From positions 1 to 64,000 of the forward strand of contig NZ_BAHD01000022.1 of assembly GCF_000298215.1 (NCBI RefSeq): 64,000 bases of DNA. Reading direction: 5' to 3'. Source of the stretch: Kineosphaera limosa NBRC 100340 (lineage in GTDB: Bacteria > Actinomycetota > Actinomycetes > Actinomycetales > Dermatophilaceae). Position 1 is the stretch's first letter. Each line of letters opens with the position of its first letter. Below, piece by piece: positions 10,301-18,349 of this stretch. The translations under genes and the position numbers were made by a program. A model generated the notes under the pieces. That model was not told where the DNA came from. It did not search any database and saw only the letters and a program-made list of their open reading frames with translations.

Positions 10301-10821
10301 TCAACCGGCTGCTGTTCCCCGGCCCGACCCGCGACTTCGCCGAGTCCCGCGAGAAGTACGGCGACGTCTCCGTGCTGCCCTCGACCGACTTCTTCTACGG
10401 CCTGCAGCCCGGCGACGAACACGAGGTGCGCCTGCAGGAGGGCAAGTGGTTGCTGCTCGGCCTGGAGGCCGTGGGGCACGCCGACGAGCGCGGCCTGCGG
10501 ACCGCGATGTGCGTCATCAACGGGCAGCTGCGGCCCATCGTCGTGCAGGACCGCTCGATTGCGGCCGAGGTGGCCGAGACAGAGAAGACCGACCCGAGCA
10601 AGCCCGGCCATGTGGCCTCCCCCTACGACGGCGCGGTCACCCCGACCGTCGCCGCCGGCGACCAGGTCGAGGCGGGCCAGGCCGTTGCGACCATCGAGGC
10701 GATGAAGATGGAGGCCTCGATCACCGCCCCGGTCGCCGGCACCGTCGAACGCCTCGCGATCGAGGGCACCGGCCACCTCGAGGGCGGCGATCTGGTGCTC
10801 GTCATCACCCCCGCGCAGTAG
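7378..10821 (+). CDS. pyc: Pyruvate carboxylase
   Basis: An 1147-residue single-chain pyruvate carboxylase, making oxaloacetate from pyruvate, bicarbonate and ATP. An N-terminal biotin carboxylase domain runs to about residue 460, with ILVANRGEIAIRAFRA, ERDCSVQRRHQKVVEIAPAP and FIEMNPRIQVEHTVTE. A carboxyltransferase TIM barrel follows, with TTFRDAHQSLLATR and LEAWGGATYDVALRFL. A C-terminal biotinyl domain has EAMKME; Lys1110 would carry biotin. The start is GTG 7378; length is close to actinobacterial homologues (about 1130). It stands alone, divergent from the permease. TACGAT at 7334-7339 is a possible -10. Anaplerosis fits an organism growing on GlcNAc, glycolate and sugars. Confidence 0.97.
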   Translation: MATSASTETSPASTPSTPLGLRKILVANRGEIAIRAFRAAYELGAQSVAVFPYEDRGSEHRLKAEESYEIGERGHPVRAYLDPELIVRAAVKAGADAVYPGYGFLSENPELAEACAREGLTFIGPGADVLSLTGDKSRAIAAAKAAGVPTLEGVAPTRDADELVAAAQGLDYPLFVKAVAGGGGRGMRRVDEPEALREAVQACMREAEGAFGDPTVFVERAVVDPRHIEVQILADATGEVIHLFERDCSVQRRHQKVVEIAPAPNLDPAIREAICADAVRFARHIGYVNAGTVEFLLDAAGQHHFIEMNPRIQVEHTVTEEVTDVDLVQSQMRIAGGATLADLGLSQESVRLRGAALQCRITTEDPANGFRPDTGKITTYRSPGGAGVRLDGGTTYAGATISPHFDSMLAKLTCRGADFPAAVARAARAVAEFRIRGVRTNIPFLQALLDDPDFRAGLLDTSFIERHPHLLTARSSADRGTRLLHYLADVSVNRPHGALPTAIEPRSKLPELPEGTPVPDGSRQLLISHGPQGFARRLREQKKVAVTDTTFRDAHQSLLATRVRTYDLLGVAEHVAALTPQLFSLEAWGGATYDVALRFLSEDPWERLAALREAVPNICLQMLLRGRNTVGYTPYPTQVTDAFVAEAAATGIDIFRIFDALNDVEQMRPAIEAVRATDSAVAEVALCYTGDLSNPGERLYTLDYYLRLAERIVEAGAHVLAIKDMAGLLRAPAARTLVTALRERFDLPVHLHTHDTAGGQLATLTAAIDAGVDAVDAACAALAGTTSQVALSSLVAATDHSPRETGLSLEAVCALEPYWEAVRRVYAPFESGLPAPTGRVYRHEIPGGQLSNLRQQAIALGLGEKFEQIEDMYEAANRILGNIVKVTPSSKVVGDLALHLVAVGADPAEFEADPARFDVPDSVIGFLSGELGDPPGGWPEPFRTKALAGRTIKPAAADLDEEALHGLATDRRATLNRLLFPGPTRDFAESREKYGDVSVLPSTDFFYGLQPGDEHEVRLQEGKWLLLGLEAVGHADERGLRTAMCVINGQLRPIVVQDRSIAAEVAETEKTDPSKPGHVASPYDGAVTPTVAAGDQVEAGQAVATIEAMKMEASITAPVAGTVERLAIEGTGHLEGGDLVLVITPAQ

Positions 10822-10837
10822 GTGCGGGGGTGGCCGG

Positions 10838-11302
10838 TCAGCTGGAGACGGCGGCGGCCAGGTTGCCGAGGCTGTCCTCCAACGCGGACTGCTGGATGAG
10901 GGGGAAGCTCACCTTCTTCAGCAGCTCCTTGTCGGTGACGGCGGACCAGTCGTAGGTCAGCGAGACGTCGGTGGCGTCCGGGCCCTGCGGGGTCAACTGC
11001 CAGACCCACTGCCAGCCGGGCGGCTGCGTGCCGGCCGGCGCCGTCTGCCAGGCCAGCAGCTTGTTCTCGTCGTACCCGGTGACGTGGTTGTCGGTCTGGT
11101 ACTCCCCGCCCATGTGCTCGGCGTCCATGTTCATCGTGAACACCTGGCCGGTGCCGGTGATGCGGTCGCTCTTGTGGTCGGAGACGATCTGGCCCGCGCC
11201 GTCGAGCTGGGCGTGCCGCTGCGGATTGCTCAGCACCTCGAAGATGTCTTGGGCCGGGGCGTCAATGGTGCGGCTGACGGTGATGCTCGTTTCGTCACTC
11301 AT
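10838..11302 (-). CDS. SRPBCC (START-like) family protein
   Basis: A 154-residue polyketide-cyclase/dehydrase-like protein with the typical opening TSITVSRTIDAPAQDIFEVLSNP, in which a hydrophobic cavity forms under a helix-grip fold. Members bind small lipophilic ligands or act as cyclases and stress proteins; the ligand is unknown here. The start ATG is at 11302. It converges on pyc with only 16 bases between the stop codons, and the gap is too short to hold an obvious hairpin. Confidence 0.82.
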   Translation of the reverse strand: MSDETSITVSRTIDAPAQDIFEVLSNPQRHAQLDGAGQIVSDHKSDRITGTGQVFTMNMDAEHMGGEYQTDNHVTGYDENKLLAWQTAPAGTQPPGWQWVWQLTPQGPDATDVSLTYDWSAVTDKELLKKVSFPLIQQSALEDSLGNLAAAVSS

Positions 11303-11521
11303 GGTGCCCAGCCTTGCCGCTGCGGCGCGCCCCCGCGACTCGAAGCGCTGCGACCGGCCCGCGGACGTACTTGCGCGGCAGCCTCTTTCGACGCACCCTC
11401 GGTTCTTGCTCAGCGTGAGCGCGCGCAGGGCGATGGGACTGCAAGTGGCTCGGGGGAGTCTTCGAAGGGTCGATCGGTCCACCACCACCGCGGCCCAGGG
11501 TGTCGACGCGACGGAGGAAGC

Positions 11522-13732
11522 ATGACGACACGCCGGCCTCGCCGCCGCAGCACCCTGCGGGCGGCCCTGAGCGCAAGCGTGACCATCCCGCTGGCCGCCG
11601 CTCTGGCGGCCGCCCCCCACCTGATGCCGAGCGCGCACGCCGCGGTCTCGCCGGCGATTTCGGCCGCACCGATGCCCGCGACCGTGGGCGTCGAAGCAGC
11701 CGACGCACCGGCGGATCGGATGCCGACCGGCCGGGTCATCGTGCGCTTCAAGGACGGCTCCGCAGCCGCCGTCTCCACCGCCGCCCGCGATCGGGCCCTC
11801 GATGCCGTAGGCGCCGGCACCGACGTCGACCTTGAGGCCGAGCGGCGGCTGGGCACCGGCGCCACCCTCGTCGCGGGGGCCGATCCCGCACAGGCGCAGG
11901 AGGTCGCCGACCGGCTGCAGGCCCGCCCCGACGTCGCCTACGCCGAGCCCGACGTGCGGCTGACCATCGCCCGCACGGCCACCCCCGCCCCCAACGACCC
12001 GCTGTGGCACTACCAGTGGAATCTGGCCGCGACCGACGTCGGCATCGACGCTCCGGCGGCGTGGCCGCGCACCCGCGGCGCGGGGGTCACCGTCGCGGTT
12101 GTCGACACCGGCATCGTGCGGCACCCCGACCTGAGCGGCCAGGTGCTGCCCGGATACGACTTCATCTCCGATCCGCGGACGGCCCGCGACGGCAACGGCC
12201 GCGACAACGACCCCACCGACCTGGGCGACTGGCTCGTCAACAACGACTGCGGCGGCACGGAGAAGGCCGCCGACAGCACGTGGCACGGCACCCATGTCGC
12301 CGGTGCCATCGCGGCGCTGTCCGGCAACGGCGCCGGCATCGCGGGTGTGGCGCCGCGCGCCAAGATCCTGCCCGTGCGGGCCATCGGCCGCTGCGGCGGT
12401 TCGCTCGCGGACATCGCCGACGGCATCACCTGGGCCACCGGCGGCACCGTGCAGCAGGTCCCCAAGAACGCCAACGTGGCCCGTGTCGTCAACCTCTCCC
12501 TCGGTGGGCCCATGGCCTGCCCCGCCACCCTGCAGGCCGCCATCGACGGAGCCCTTGCCCGCCGCGCCGTCGTCGTCACCGCCGCCGGCAACTCCGGCAT
12601 TCCCGCCGAGCGCGAGTCGCCCGGCAACTGCCGCGGCGTCATCAACGTGGCCGCCACCACCGGCTCCGGGGCGCGGGCCAACTACTCGAACTACGGCCGG
12701 GCGATCACCCTGGCCGCCCCCGGCGGGCAGACCGATCGCGACGGCATCCTGTCGACCATCGACGGAGGCCGGCGCGGGTCCAGCGGTCCTGAGTACGGCT
12801 TCATGGTCGGCACCTCGATGGCCGCGCCGCACGTCAGCGGTGTCGCGGCCCTGCTGCTCTCGGCCTCGCCGGGACTGACTCCCGCGCAGGTCTCCTCGGT
12901 GCTGACCTCCTCGGCGCGCCCGTTCACCGCCGCCTGCAACGGCTGCGGGGCCGGGATCGTCGACGCAGGCCGCGCCGTCGCGGCCGTGCTCGGCTCGCCG
13001 GCCAAGGCCAACCGCGACGCGACGGCCGCCACCGGTGGCCAGCAGACCGTGGCCACCGGCGTCGCGCGCACCTCGACCCATGCGCCCGTCGTCGACCAGA
13101 CGCTGATCCCCAACACCGTGCACACCACCCCGCGCGCCCGGCTCGCGTGGGAGCCCTTCGCCGGAGCCAGCGGCGACGTGCGCTACACCGTGCAGTGGCG
13201 CCCCATCACCCTCGACGGCGCCACCCGCCGCTACGGCGCGTGGAGCCCCGTCGCGACCGACACCACCGCCCGGTCGATGTGGGCGGGCGGGATGGCCGGC
13301 GGCGTCTACCAGTACCGCGTGCGCGGCACCGACTCCGCCGGCGTCACGAGTGCCTGGTCGCAGGCCGCCACGGTGACGATCCCGGCCGACCTGACCGCGC
13401 GCGTCGGTCGGTGGCGCGGCTCGTGGAGCACCGTGCGGGACGCCTCGGCGGTATCCGGCACGCTGATGCGCACGAGCGAGAGGGGCGCCGGCGTCACGCT
13501 GCCGTCCACCTACGCCGCCGGGGTGGCGGTCGTCGCCGGCACCGGTCCGGGCGGCGGGGTCTTCGACATCGTCGTCAACGGCAAGCGGGTGCAGCGGGTC
13601 GACACCAAGGCCGCCCGAACCTCCGCCGCCCGCAATGTCGCCACGGTCCGACTGCCCTACGGTCGGGCCGACGTACAGCTCGTGCGCGTCTCCGGCACGA
13701 TCTCGCTCGACGCGATCGCCTACCTGCGGTGA
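11522..13732 (+). CDS. Secreted subtilisin-like serine protease (peptidase S8)
   Basis: A 736-residue secreted protease. An Arg-rich N-terminus and hydrophobic core ending at ...SAHA (about residue 40) form a signal peptide. An I9-type propeptide runs to about 145 (RVIVRFKDG..., YAEPDVRLTI). The S8 domain has the triad Asp in VAVVDTGI (about 193), His in HGTHVAGAIAAL (about 255) and Ser in GTSMAAPHVSG (about 431). The last ~210 residues include a fibronectin III-like module and a beta-rich C-terminal domain. ATG 11522 follows GGAGGAAG. It stands alone, and it probably degrades extracellular protein for nutrition. Confidence 0.93.
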   Translation: MTTRRPRRRSTLRAALSASVTIPLAAALAAAPHLMPSAHAAVSPAISAAPMPATVGVEAADAPADRMPTGRVIVRFKDGSAAAVSTAARDRALDAVGAGTDVDLEAERRLGTGATLVAGADPAQAQEVADRLQARPDVAYAEPDVRLTIARTATPAPNDPLWHYQWNLAATDVGIDAPAAWPRTRGAGVTVAVVDTGIVRHPDLSGQVLPGYDFISDPRTARDGNGRDNDPTDLGDWLVNNDCGGTEKAADSTWHGTHVAGAIAALSGNGAGIAGVAPRAKILPVRAIGRCGGSLADIADGITWATGGTVQQVPKNANVARVVNLSLGGPMACPATLQAAIDGALARRAVVVTAAGNSGIPAERESPGNCRGVINVAATTGSGARANYSNYGRAITLAAPGGQTDRDGILSTIDGGRRGSSGPEYGFMVGTSMAAPHVSGVAALLLSASPGLTPAQVSSVLTSSARPFTAACNGCGAGIVDAGRAVAAVLGSPAKANRDATAATGGQQTVATGVARTSTHAPVVDQTLIPNTVHTTPRARLAWEPFAGASGDVRYTVQWRPITLDGATRRYGAWSPVATDTTARSMWAGGMAGGVYQYRVRGTDSAGVTSAWSQAATVTIPADLTARVGRWRGSWSTVRDASAVSGTLMRTSERGAGVTLPSTYAAGVAVVAGTGPGGGVFDIVVNGKRVQRVDTKAARTSAARNVATVRLPYGRADVQLVRVSGTISLDAIAYLR

Positions 13733-13761
13733 ACGCGACCCACCTGACCCCTTCGTGAGCC

Positions 13762-13809
13762 TCGGTCGGGGTAGGCGTGCACATCGGGGGGCGCGCCTAC
13801 CCCGGCCGA
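13762..13809. terminator. Bidirectional terminator hairpin
   Basis: A long imperfect stem, TCGGTCGGGGTAGGCG on the left and CGCCTACCCCGGCCGA on the right, lies between the converging protease gene and nitrilase-family gene, ending directly at the latter's stop codon. There is no U-run, as is common in high-GC actinobacteria. Confidence 0.7.
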
Positions 13810-14610
13810 TCAGACGAAGAGCGGCACCCGAGCTCGGGCGGAGGCGACCGCCTCGGTATCGATGCGGCCGGTCAGCACCCCGGCCGCATGACCGAGGCGG
13901 GCGCACACCCCGCCGAGCGGGTCGATGAGCGCGCTGCGACCGATGCCCAGCGGCGCGGGCCCCTGCGGCTGCGTCCACGCCTGATCGCAGGCCAGCAGCC
14001 AGGCCTGGGCGTCCATGGCGCGGGCCCGCACGAGCACATCCCACTGCTCGGCCTTGCCCGGCCCCTCACCCCACGACGCGGACAGCAGCACGAGCTGCGC
14101 GCCGGCCCGCCCCAAGGCGCTGAACTGGTCGGCGAAGCGCACGTCGTAACACGTGGCCAGGCCGACCGTGACCCCGTCGACCACCGCGGTGACCAGCTGC
14201 GATCCGGGCGCCACCGTGTCGGACTCGCGGGAGCCGAAGGCGTCGTAGAGGTGGATCTTGCGGTAGGCCACCTCCCCGCGCGGGCCGGCGAGCAGCAGAG
14301 TGTTGTAGACGCGCCGGTCGTCGGCCGGCTCGAACATCCCCGCGACCACCGTGAGGTCGAGGCGATCGGCCAGCGCCCTGATTCCGTCGGCGAATTCGCC
14401 GTCCAACGGCTGTGCCACCTCGTGCAGGGGCGTGCCGAACGAGGCCATGGTCGCCTCCGGCAGCACCGCGAGGCGCGCCCCGGCGTCGGCGGCCTCCTGA
14501 ACCGCTGCGGTGGCGGTCGCCAGGTTCTGGCGCGGGTCGGCGCCCGCGCTGATCTGGCAGGCGGCCACGGTCAGGTGCACGTTGCTCGGCTCGGTCAGGC
14601 TCGCGCTCAT
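13810..14610 (-). CDS. Carbon-nitrogen hydrolase (nitrilase superfamily)
   Basis: A 266-residue amidase of the nitrilase superfamily. The Glu-Lys-Cys triad is complete: Glu52 in VLPEATM, Lys118 in YRKIHLYD and Cys154 in ATCYDVRF. The KIHLYD...RESD pattern resembles omega-amidase/NIT-type enzymes that hydrolyse alpha-ketoglutaramate, deaminated glutathione or similar small amides. ATG 14610 is placed 8 bases after GGAAGG; a GTG at 14619 is a less likely start. It is cytosolic with no signal peptide. The adjacent PP-loop-like gene lies upstream on the same strand 98 bases away and may share a transcript. Substrate is not determined. Confidence 0.9.
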   Translation of the reverse strand: MSASLTEPSNVHLTVAACQISAGADPRQNLATATAAVQEAADAGARLAVLPEATMASFGTPLHEVAQPLDGEFADGIRALADRLDLTVVAGMFEPADDRRVYNTLLLAGPRGEVAYRKIHLYDAFGSRESDTVAPGSQLVTAVVDGVTVGLATCYDVRFADQFSALGRAGAQLVLLSASWGEGPGKAEQWDVLVRARAMDAQAWLLACDQAWTQPQGPAPLGIGRSALIDPLGGVCARLGHAAGVLTGRIDTEAVASARARVPLFV

Positions 14611-14708
14611 GCTCCCCACCTTCCCACGGGCACCCCCGGAGCGGGTTCGCTCGAGTCTGCGCGCAGCGGTCCGTCAGTGAGGGAGCGGCCGGGTGAGGGG
14701 CGGGGCGA

Positions 14709-15251
14709 TCAGGCTCCGTCGGCGGCGCGGCGGCCGTTGGGCAGCCGCTGCGCGCTCACCCCGAGGGCCTGGGCACACGCGGCCACCTCGGTCAGGCGCA
14801 CGCCGGCTTCGACGAACGGGAACAGCACTCGCTGCCGGTCCACGGTCCGCACGGGCACCCGGCCCGGCGCGTCGACGGCGGCGCAGTAAGCGACCGTGTC
14901 GATGGGTAGGTGCGCCACGTCCGTGGGGCGAGCCTGCCCGGGGCTCCACGTGCGCAGCACGCGGCACCCCAGCTCGCTGGCGATCTCCTGCGCCAGGGCG
15001 TCGTCCCCGGGGGCGGGTGGACGGATGGGGTCGAGCAGCAGCGAGACCCGTTGCGCGCCGAGGGCCCGCGCGGCGATCGTCAACAACAGCGCCGACTGGG
15101 GGTCGCCGGAGAAAGACACGGCGACGCGGCCGGCGCCGATGAGCGTGGCCTGCACCCGGCCGATCACCCCGGCCAGCTCCGGATCAACGGGTCGGTCCTG
15201 ACAACGGGGGTGGCTCACCCTCCCGGTCGTCGGCCGGCCCTGACACGTCAT
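14709..15251 (-). CDS. LarE/PP-loop-like protein with degenerate ATP motif
   Basis: About 180 residues resembling the N-terminal half of ATP-dependent sulfurtransferases of the LarE family. VAVSFSGDPQSALLLTIAARALG aligns with the PP-loop usually written SGGVDS, and AQEIASELGCRV matches the next helix. Here the loop reads SGDPQS, lacking the second Gly and the Val-Asp pair that hold pyrophosphate, and the protein lacks the C-terminal half with LarE's sacrificial Cys region. It may be a degenerate or repurposed paralogue. ATG 15251 is uncertain, as no strong ribosome site is visible. It is divergent from glcDEF, whose lactate/glycolate chemistry makes a LarE relative suggestive but unproven. 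Confidence 0.55.
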   Translation of the reverse strand: MTCQGRPTTGRVSHPRCQDRPVDPELAGVIGRVQATLIGAGRVAVSFSGDPQSALLLTIAARALGAQRVSLLLDPIRPPAPGDDALAQEIASELGCRVLRTWSPGQARPTDVAHLPIDTVAYCAAVDAPGRVPVRTVDRQRVLFPFVEAGVRLTEVAACAQALGVSAQRLPNGRRAADGA

Positions 15252-15362
15252 GGCCCTTAGTGTCACGCGAAGGGGGCGATCGGGTCATCTGCGACACTCC
15301 GCGGATGCATACGTCCGGGATTTGAACACGGCTGGTGCCCAACGAAGGCCGATCACCTGTTG

Positions 15363-15387
15363 CCATGTGCAGGCCGCCTGCATATGG
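15363..15387. promoter_or_regulatory. 25-bp palindrome upstream of glcD
   Basis: A near-perfect dyad: arms CCATGTGCAGGC and GCCTGCATATGG around a single central C, with one mismatched pair. It lies between the divergent PP-loop-like gene and glcD, 72 bases before the glcD ATG, where a regulator of glycolate oxidation would bind. No regulator gene is adjacent. It does not match the DasR-type operators seen at 20.5 kb. Confidence 0.6.
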
Positions 15388-15458
15388 TCCAGAGCACGAC
15401 GGCGCCGACGCCCGGCAGCGGGCGGCAGCGCCCCGCGACGGCAGGACGGAGGGGTCCC

Positions 15459-16928
15459 ATGGGTCAGCAGCAGGGGCTGGGTCGGGTCACGCAGGCGCTG
15501 ACGGAACGCCTCGGGGCCGGCCGGCTGATCACCGACCCGCTGGCCCGCAGCACCTACGAATGCGACGGCCTGGCCAACCACAAGGCCGTCCCCGGCCTCG
15601 TGGTGCTGGCCGAAAGTCCCGACGACATCGCCGTCACCGTGCGGGAGTGCGCCCGCGAAGGGGTGCCGTTCGTGGCGCGCGGCAGCGGCACCGGCCTGTC
15701 GGGCGGGGCGCTCCCGCACACCGACGGCGTCCTCATCGTCACCTCGCGGCTGCGCGAGATCGTCGACATCGACGTGGCGGCGCAGCGGGCCGTCGTGCAG
15801 CCCGGCGTCATCAACCTGCAGCTCACCAAGGCTGCGACGCCGCACGGCTACTACTTCGCGCCCGACCCCTCCAGCCAGCAGGTGTGCTCGATCGGCGGCA
15901 ACCTCGCGGAGAACTCCGGTGGCGCGCACTGCCTGAAATACGGCTTCACCGTGCATCACATCACCGGCGCGCAGGTCGTCACCCCCGTCGGCGACGTGGT
16001 CGACATCGGCGGCAAGGCGCCCGACCCGCCCGGCTACGACCTGCTGTCGATGCTCGTCGGCTCCGAGGGCACGCTCGGAGTGGTCACCTCGATCACCGTC
16101 AAGCTGACCCGGCTGCCGCAGACCGTGCGCTGCCTGCTCGCCGGCTTTCCCGACACCGACAGTGCGGGGGCGGCGACCTCGGCGATCATCGGCTCGGGCT
16201 GCATCCCCGCGGCCATCGAGATGATGGACACCCTGGCGATCGAGGCCGCGGAGGCCGCCGTCGCCTGCAACTACCCCGCCGGGGCCGGAGCGGTGCTCGT
16301 CGTCGAACTCGACGGTCCGGCGGCGCAAGTGGAGGCGCAGTTCGCACAGGTCGAGGCGTTCTGCCGCGAGCACGGCGCGTTCGAACTGCGGGTCGCCGCC
16401 GACGAGACCGAGCGGGCCCTCATCTGGCGGGGCCGCAAGTCGGCGTTCGCTGCCGTCGGGCGCATCAGCCCCGACTACCTCGTGCAAGACGGCGTGATTC
16501 CGCGGACGGCGTTGCCCGAGGTGCTCCACGCGATCGCCGAGCTGGGCCGCGAGCGCGGCGTGCGGGTCGCCAACGTCTTTCACGCCGGCGACGGCAACCT
16601 GCACCCGCTCGTGCTCTTCGACGGCGACGTGCCGGGAGAGGAGGAGCGCGCCGAGGAGGTCTCCGGCGCGATCCTCGACCTGTGCATCAGCCACGGTGGA
16701 TCGATCACCGGGGAGCACGGCGTCGGCTCCGACAAGGCCAAGTACATGCCGCGGATGTTCTCCGACGCAGACCTCGACACGATGCAGATGGTGCGCTGCG
16801 CGTTCGACCCCGACTCCATCTCCAATCCGGGCAAGATCTTTCCGACACCCCGGCTGTGCGGAGAACGGCCGGGTCGCCACCGCGGCGCCCATCCGCTGGC
16901 GCAGGCCGGCATCGCGGAGGTGTTCTGA
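15459..16928 (+). CDS. glcD: Glycolate oxidase subunit GlcD (FAD-linked)
   Basis: A 489-residue FAD-binding oxidase of the GlcD/D-lactate dehydrogenase family, which oxidises glycolate (or D-lactate) to glyoxylate. FAD motifs include FVARGSGTGLSGGALP and GSEGTLGVVT; the C-terminal domain has HAGDGNLHP and SITGEHGVG, with the metal and substrate residues. ATG 15459 follows GGAGG by 6 bases; an in-frame ATG at 15384 has no ribosome site. Its TGA overlaps the glcE ATG (TGATG), giving tight coupling. With glcE and glcF it forms the membrane-associated three-subunit oxidase. D-lactate as substrate cannot be excluded. Confidence 0.93.
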   Translation: MGQQQGLGRVTQALTERLGAGRLITDPLARSTYECDGLANHKAVPGLVVLAESPDDIAVTVRECAREGVPFVARGSGTGLSGGALPHTDGVLIVTSRLREIVDIDVAAQRAVVQPGVINLQLTKAATPHGYYFAPDPSSQQVCSIGGNLAENSGGAHCLKYGFTVHHITGAQVVTPVGDVVDIGGKAPDPPGYDLLSMLVGSEGTLGVVTSITVKLTRLPQTVRCLLAGFPDTDSAGAATSAIIGSGCIPAAIEMMDTLAIEAAEAAVACNYPAGAGAVLVVELDGPAAQVEAQFAQVEAFCREHGAFELRVAADETERALIWRGRKSAFAAVGRISPDYLVQDGVIPRTALPEVLHAIAELGRERGVRVANVFHAGDGNLHPLVLFDGDVPGEEERAEEVSGAILDLCISHGGSITGEHGVGSDKAKYMPRMFSDADLDTMQMVRCAFDPDSISNPGKIFPTPRLCGERPGRHRGAHPLAQAGIAEVF

Positions 16929-18349
16929 TGACCGCCCATAGCGCACACAACAGTGTGCGAGACGGGTCGTGTGCGGACGACCGACACGCGGCGGCGCTGT
17001 GGGAGCGGCTGTCCGCCGCCGCGCCCCTGCGGGCGGCCGAACCCGGCGACGAGGTCGGTGGTGTGGCGCCCGCGTGGGTCGCCCGCCCGACCTCCACCCA
17101 GCAGGTCGCGGACCTGCTCGCGGCCGCCCACGCCACCCACGCTGTCTCCGATGGCCACCCCGGCGCGGCGGCCGAGCCTCGTAGCGAGGCAGCGGCGCTG
17201 ACCGTCGTGGCTCGAGGGATCGGCGCGCACCAGAGCTTCGGCAATCCGCCGCGGCGGCTCGACCTGGTCATCGAAACCGGTGGGCTCGACGAGATCATCG
17301 AGTACGCCCCGCACGACCTCGTGCTGCGCGTCGGCGCCGGGGTTCGGCTCAACGCCCTCGCGGGTTTGCTCGCCGAACAAGGGCAGCGTCTGGCCGTCGA
17401 CCCGCCCCGCCGCGGCACCGTCGCCGGCACCCTGGCCGTCGGCACCGCAGGGCCGCTGCGACTGTCCCACGGCTCACCGCGCGACCTGGTCATCGGCATG
17501 ACGTTCGTGCGCGCCGACGGCGTCGTGGCCCACTCCGGCGGCAAGGTCGTCAAGAACGTCGCCGGGTATGACCTGGCCAAACTCTTCGCCGGCTCGTACG
17601 GCACCCTCGGCGTCATCACCGAGCTGACCTTCCGCCTCCACCCCCTGCCAGAGGCGAGCGCCTGGGTGGGTGGGCTCGTCGACCCCGCTGGGGTCGGCCC
17701 GGTGATCAGCGCGCTGACGCACTCCCAGAGCGTGCCCGCCGCCGTCGAGTACGACGTGCCCGCCGACGGACGCGCCAGCCTGTGGGTGCAGTACGAGGGC
17801 ACGCCCGTCGACCTGGAGGCGCGCACCGCGCAGGCGCTCGCCATCTTGGCCACCGACTCCTTGGCCACCGACTCCTTGGCGACCGACTCTGGGGCGCAGG
17901 CGCAGGTAGCCGACGAGGCGCCGTTCTGGTGGGGCGACGAGCCGCCCGGCGCGGCCTTGCTCAAGGTCACGCACGTGCTCGGCCGCGGCGCCACGTTGGC
18001 TGCCGGCCTGCAGATCGGTGCTCAGGAGGCCGGCGTGCAGGCCGCCTACCGCGGCTCGCCGCTGGTCGGCACCGGGTTGGTGGGCGTGAGCGACGTCGGT
18101 GACGGCGATGACGTCGGTGATAGCGATGACGGCGGCGCGGCGGCCCGGTTCGCCGCCTTCGTCCAGGGCGCCCGGGCGCGGACCGCCGCCGCGGGCGGCA
18201 CCCTCACGGTGCTCAGCGCGCCTCCGGCGTGGCGGGCGGCGGTCGACGTCTGGGGGCCGGTGCCGGGCCTGGAGCTCATGCGCGCCCTCAAGGACCAGTT
18301 CGACCCCCGAGGTGCCTTGGCCCCGGGCCGATTCGTGGGAGGCATCTGA
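16928..18349 (+). CDS. glcE: Glycolate oxidase subunit GlcE (FAD-binding)
   Basis: A 473-residue second flavin subunit of glycolate oxidase. VARGIGAHQSFGNPPRRLD and GGKVVKNVAGYDLAKLFAGSYG (written to 19 residues: GGKVVKNVAGYDLAKLFAG) are the GlcE FAD-domain signatures. It is longer than E. coli GlcE (about 350) because of low-complexity insertions: an N-terminal extension, three tandem 15-bp units at 17846-17890 (residues 307-321, Leu-Ala-Thr-Asp-Ser repeated) and an Asp/Gly/Ser-rich stretch near residues 385-400. The start overlaps the glcD stop and the TGA overlaps the glcF ATG, both as TGATG. The insertions lie outside the conserved core, so it is probably functional. Confidence 0.92.
   Translation: MTAHSAHNSVRDGSCADDRHAAALWERLSAAAPLRAAEPGDEVGGVAPAWVARPTSTQQVADLLAAAHATHAVSDGHPGAAAEPRSEAAALTVVARGIGAHQSFGNPPRRLDLVIETGGLDEIIEYAPHDLVLRVGAGVRLNALAGLLAEQGQRLAVDPPRRGTVAGTLAVGTAGPLRLSHGSPRDLVIGMTFVRADGVVAHSGGKVVKNVAGYDLAKLFAGSYGTLGVITELTFRLHPLPEASAWVGGLVDPAGVGPVISALTHSQSVPAAVEYDVPADGRASLWVQYEGTPVDLEARTAQALAILATDSLATDSLATDSGAQAQVADEAPFWWGDEPPGAALLKVTHVLGRGATLAAGLQIGAQEAGVQAAYRGSPLVGTGLVGVSDVGDGDDVGDSDDGGAAARFAAFVQGARARTAAAGGTLTVLSAPPAWRAAVDVWGPVPGLELMRALKDQFDPRGALAPGRFVGGI
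17846..17890 (+). repeat. Three 15-bp tandem repeats within glcE
   Basis: Three consecutive copies of TTGGCCACCGACTCC; the last differs at two bases. They keep the frame and encode Leu-Ala-Thr-Asp-Ser three times. The near identity at DNA level indicates recent slippage expansion. Confidence 0.9.

Noticed and set aside
15384-15458. Earlier glcD start at ATG 15384
   Set aside because: It has no ribosome site and adds a Pro/Arg/Gly-rich leader not seen in GlcD; ATG 15459 has GGAGG.
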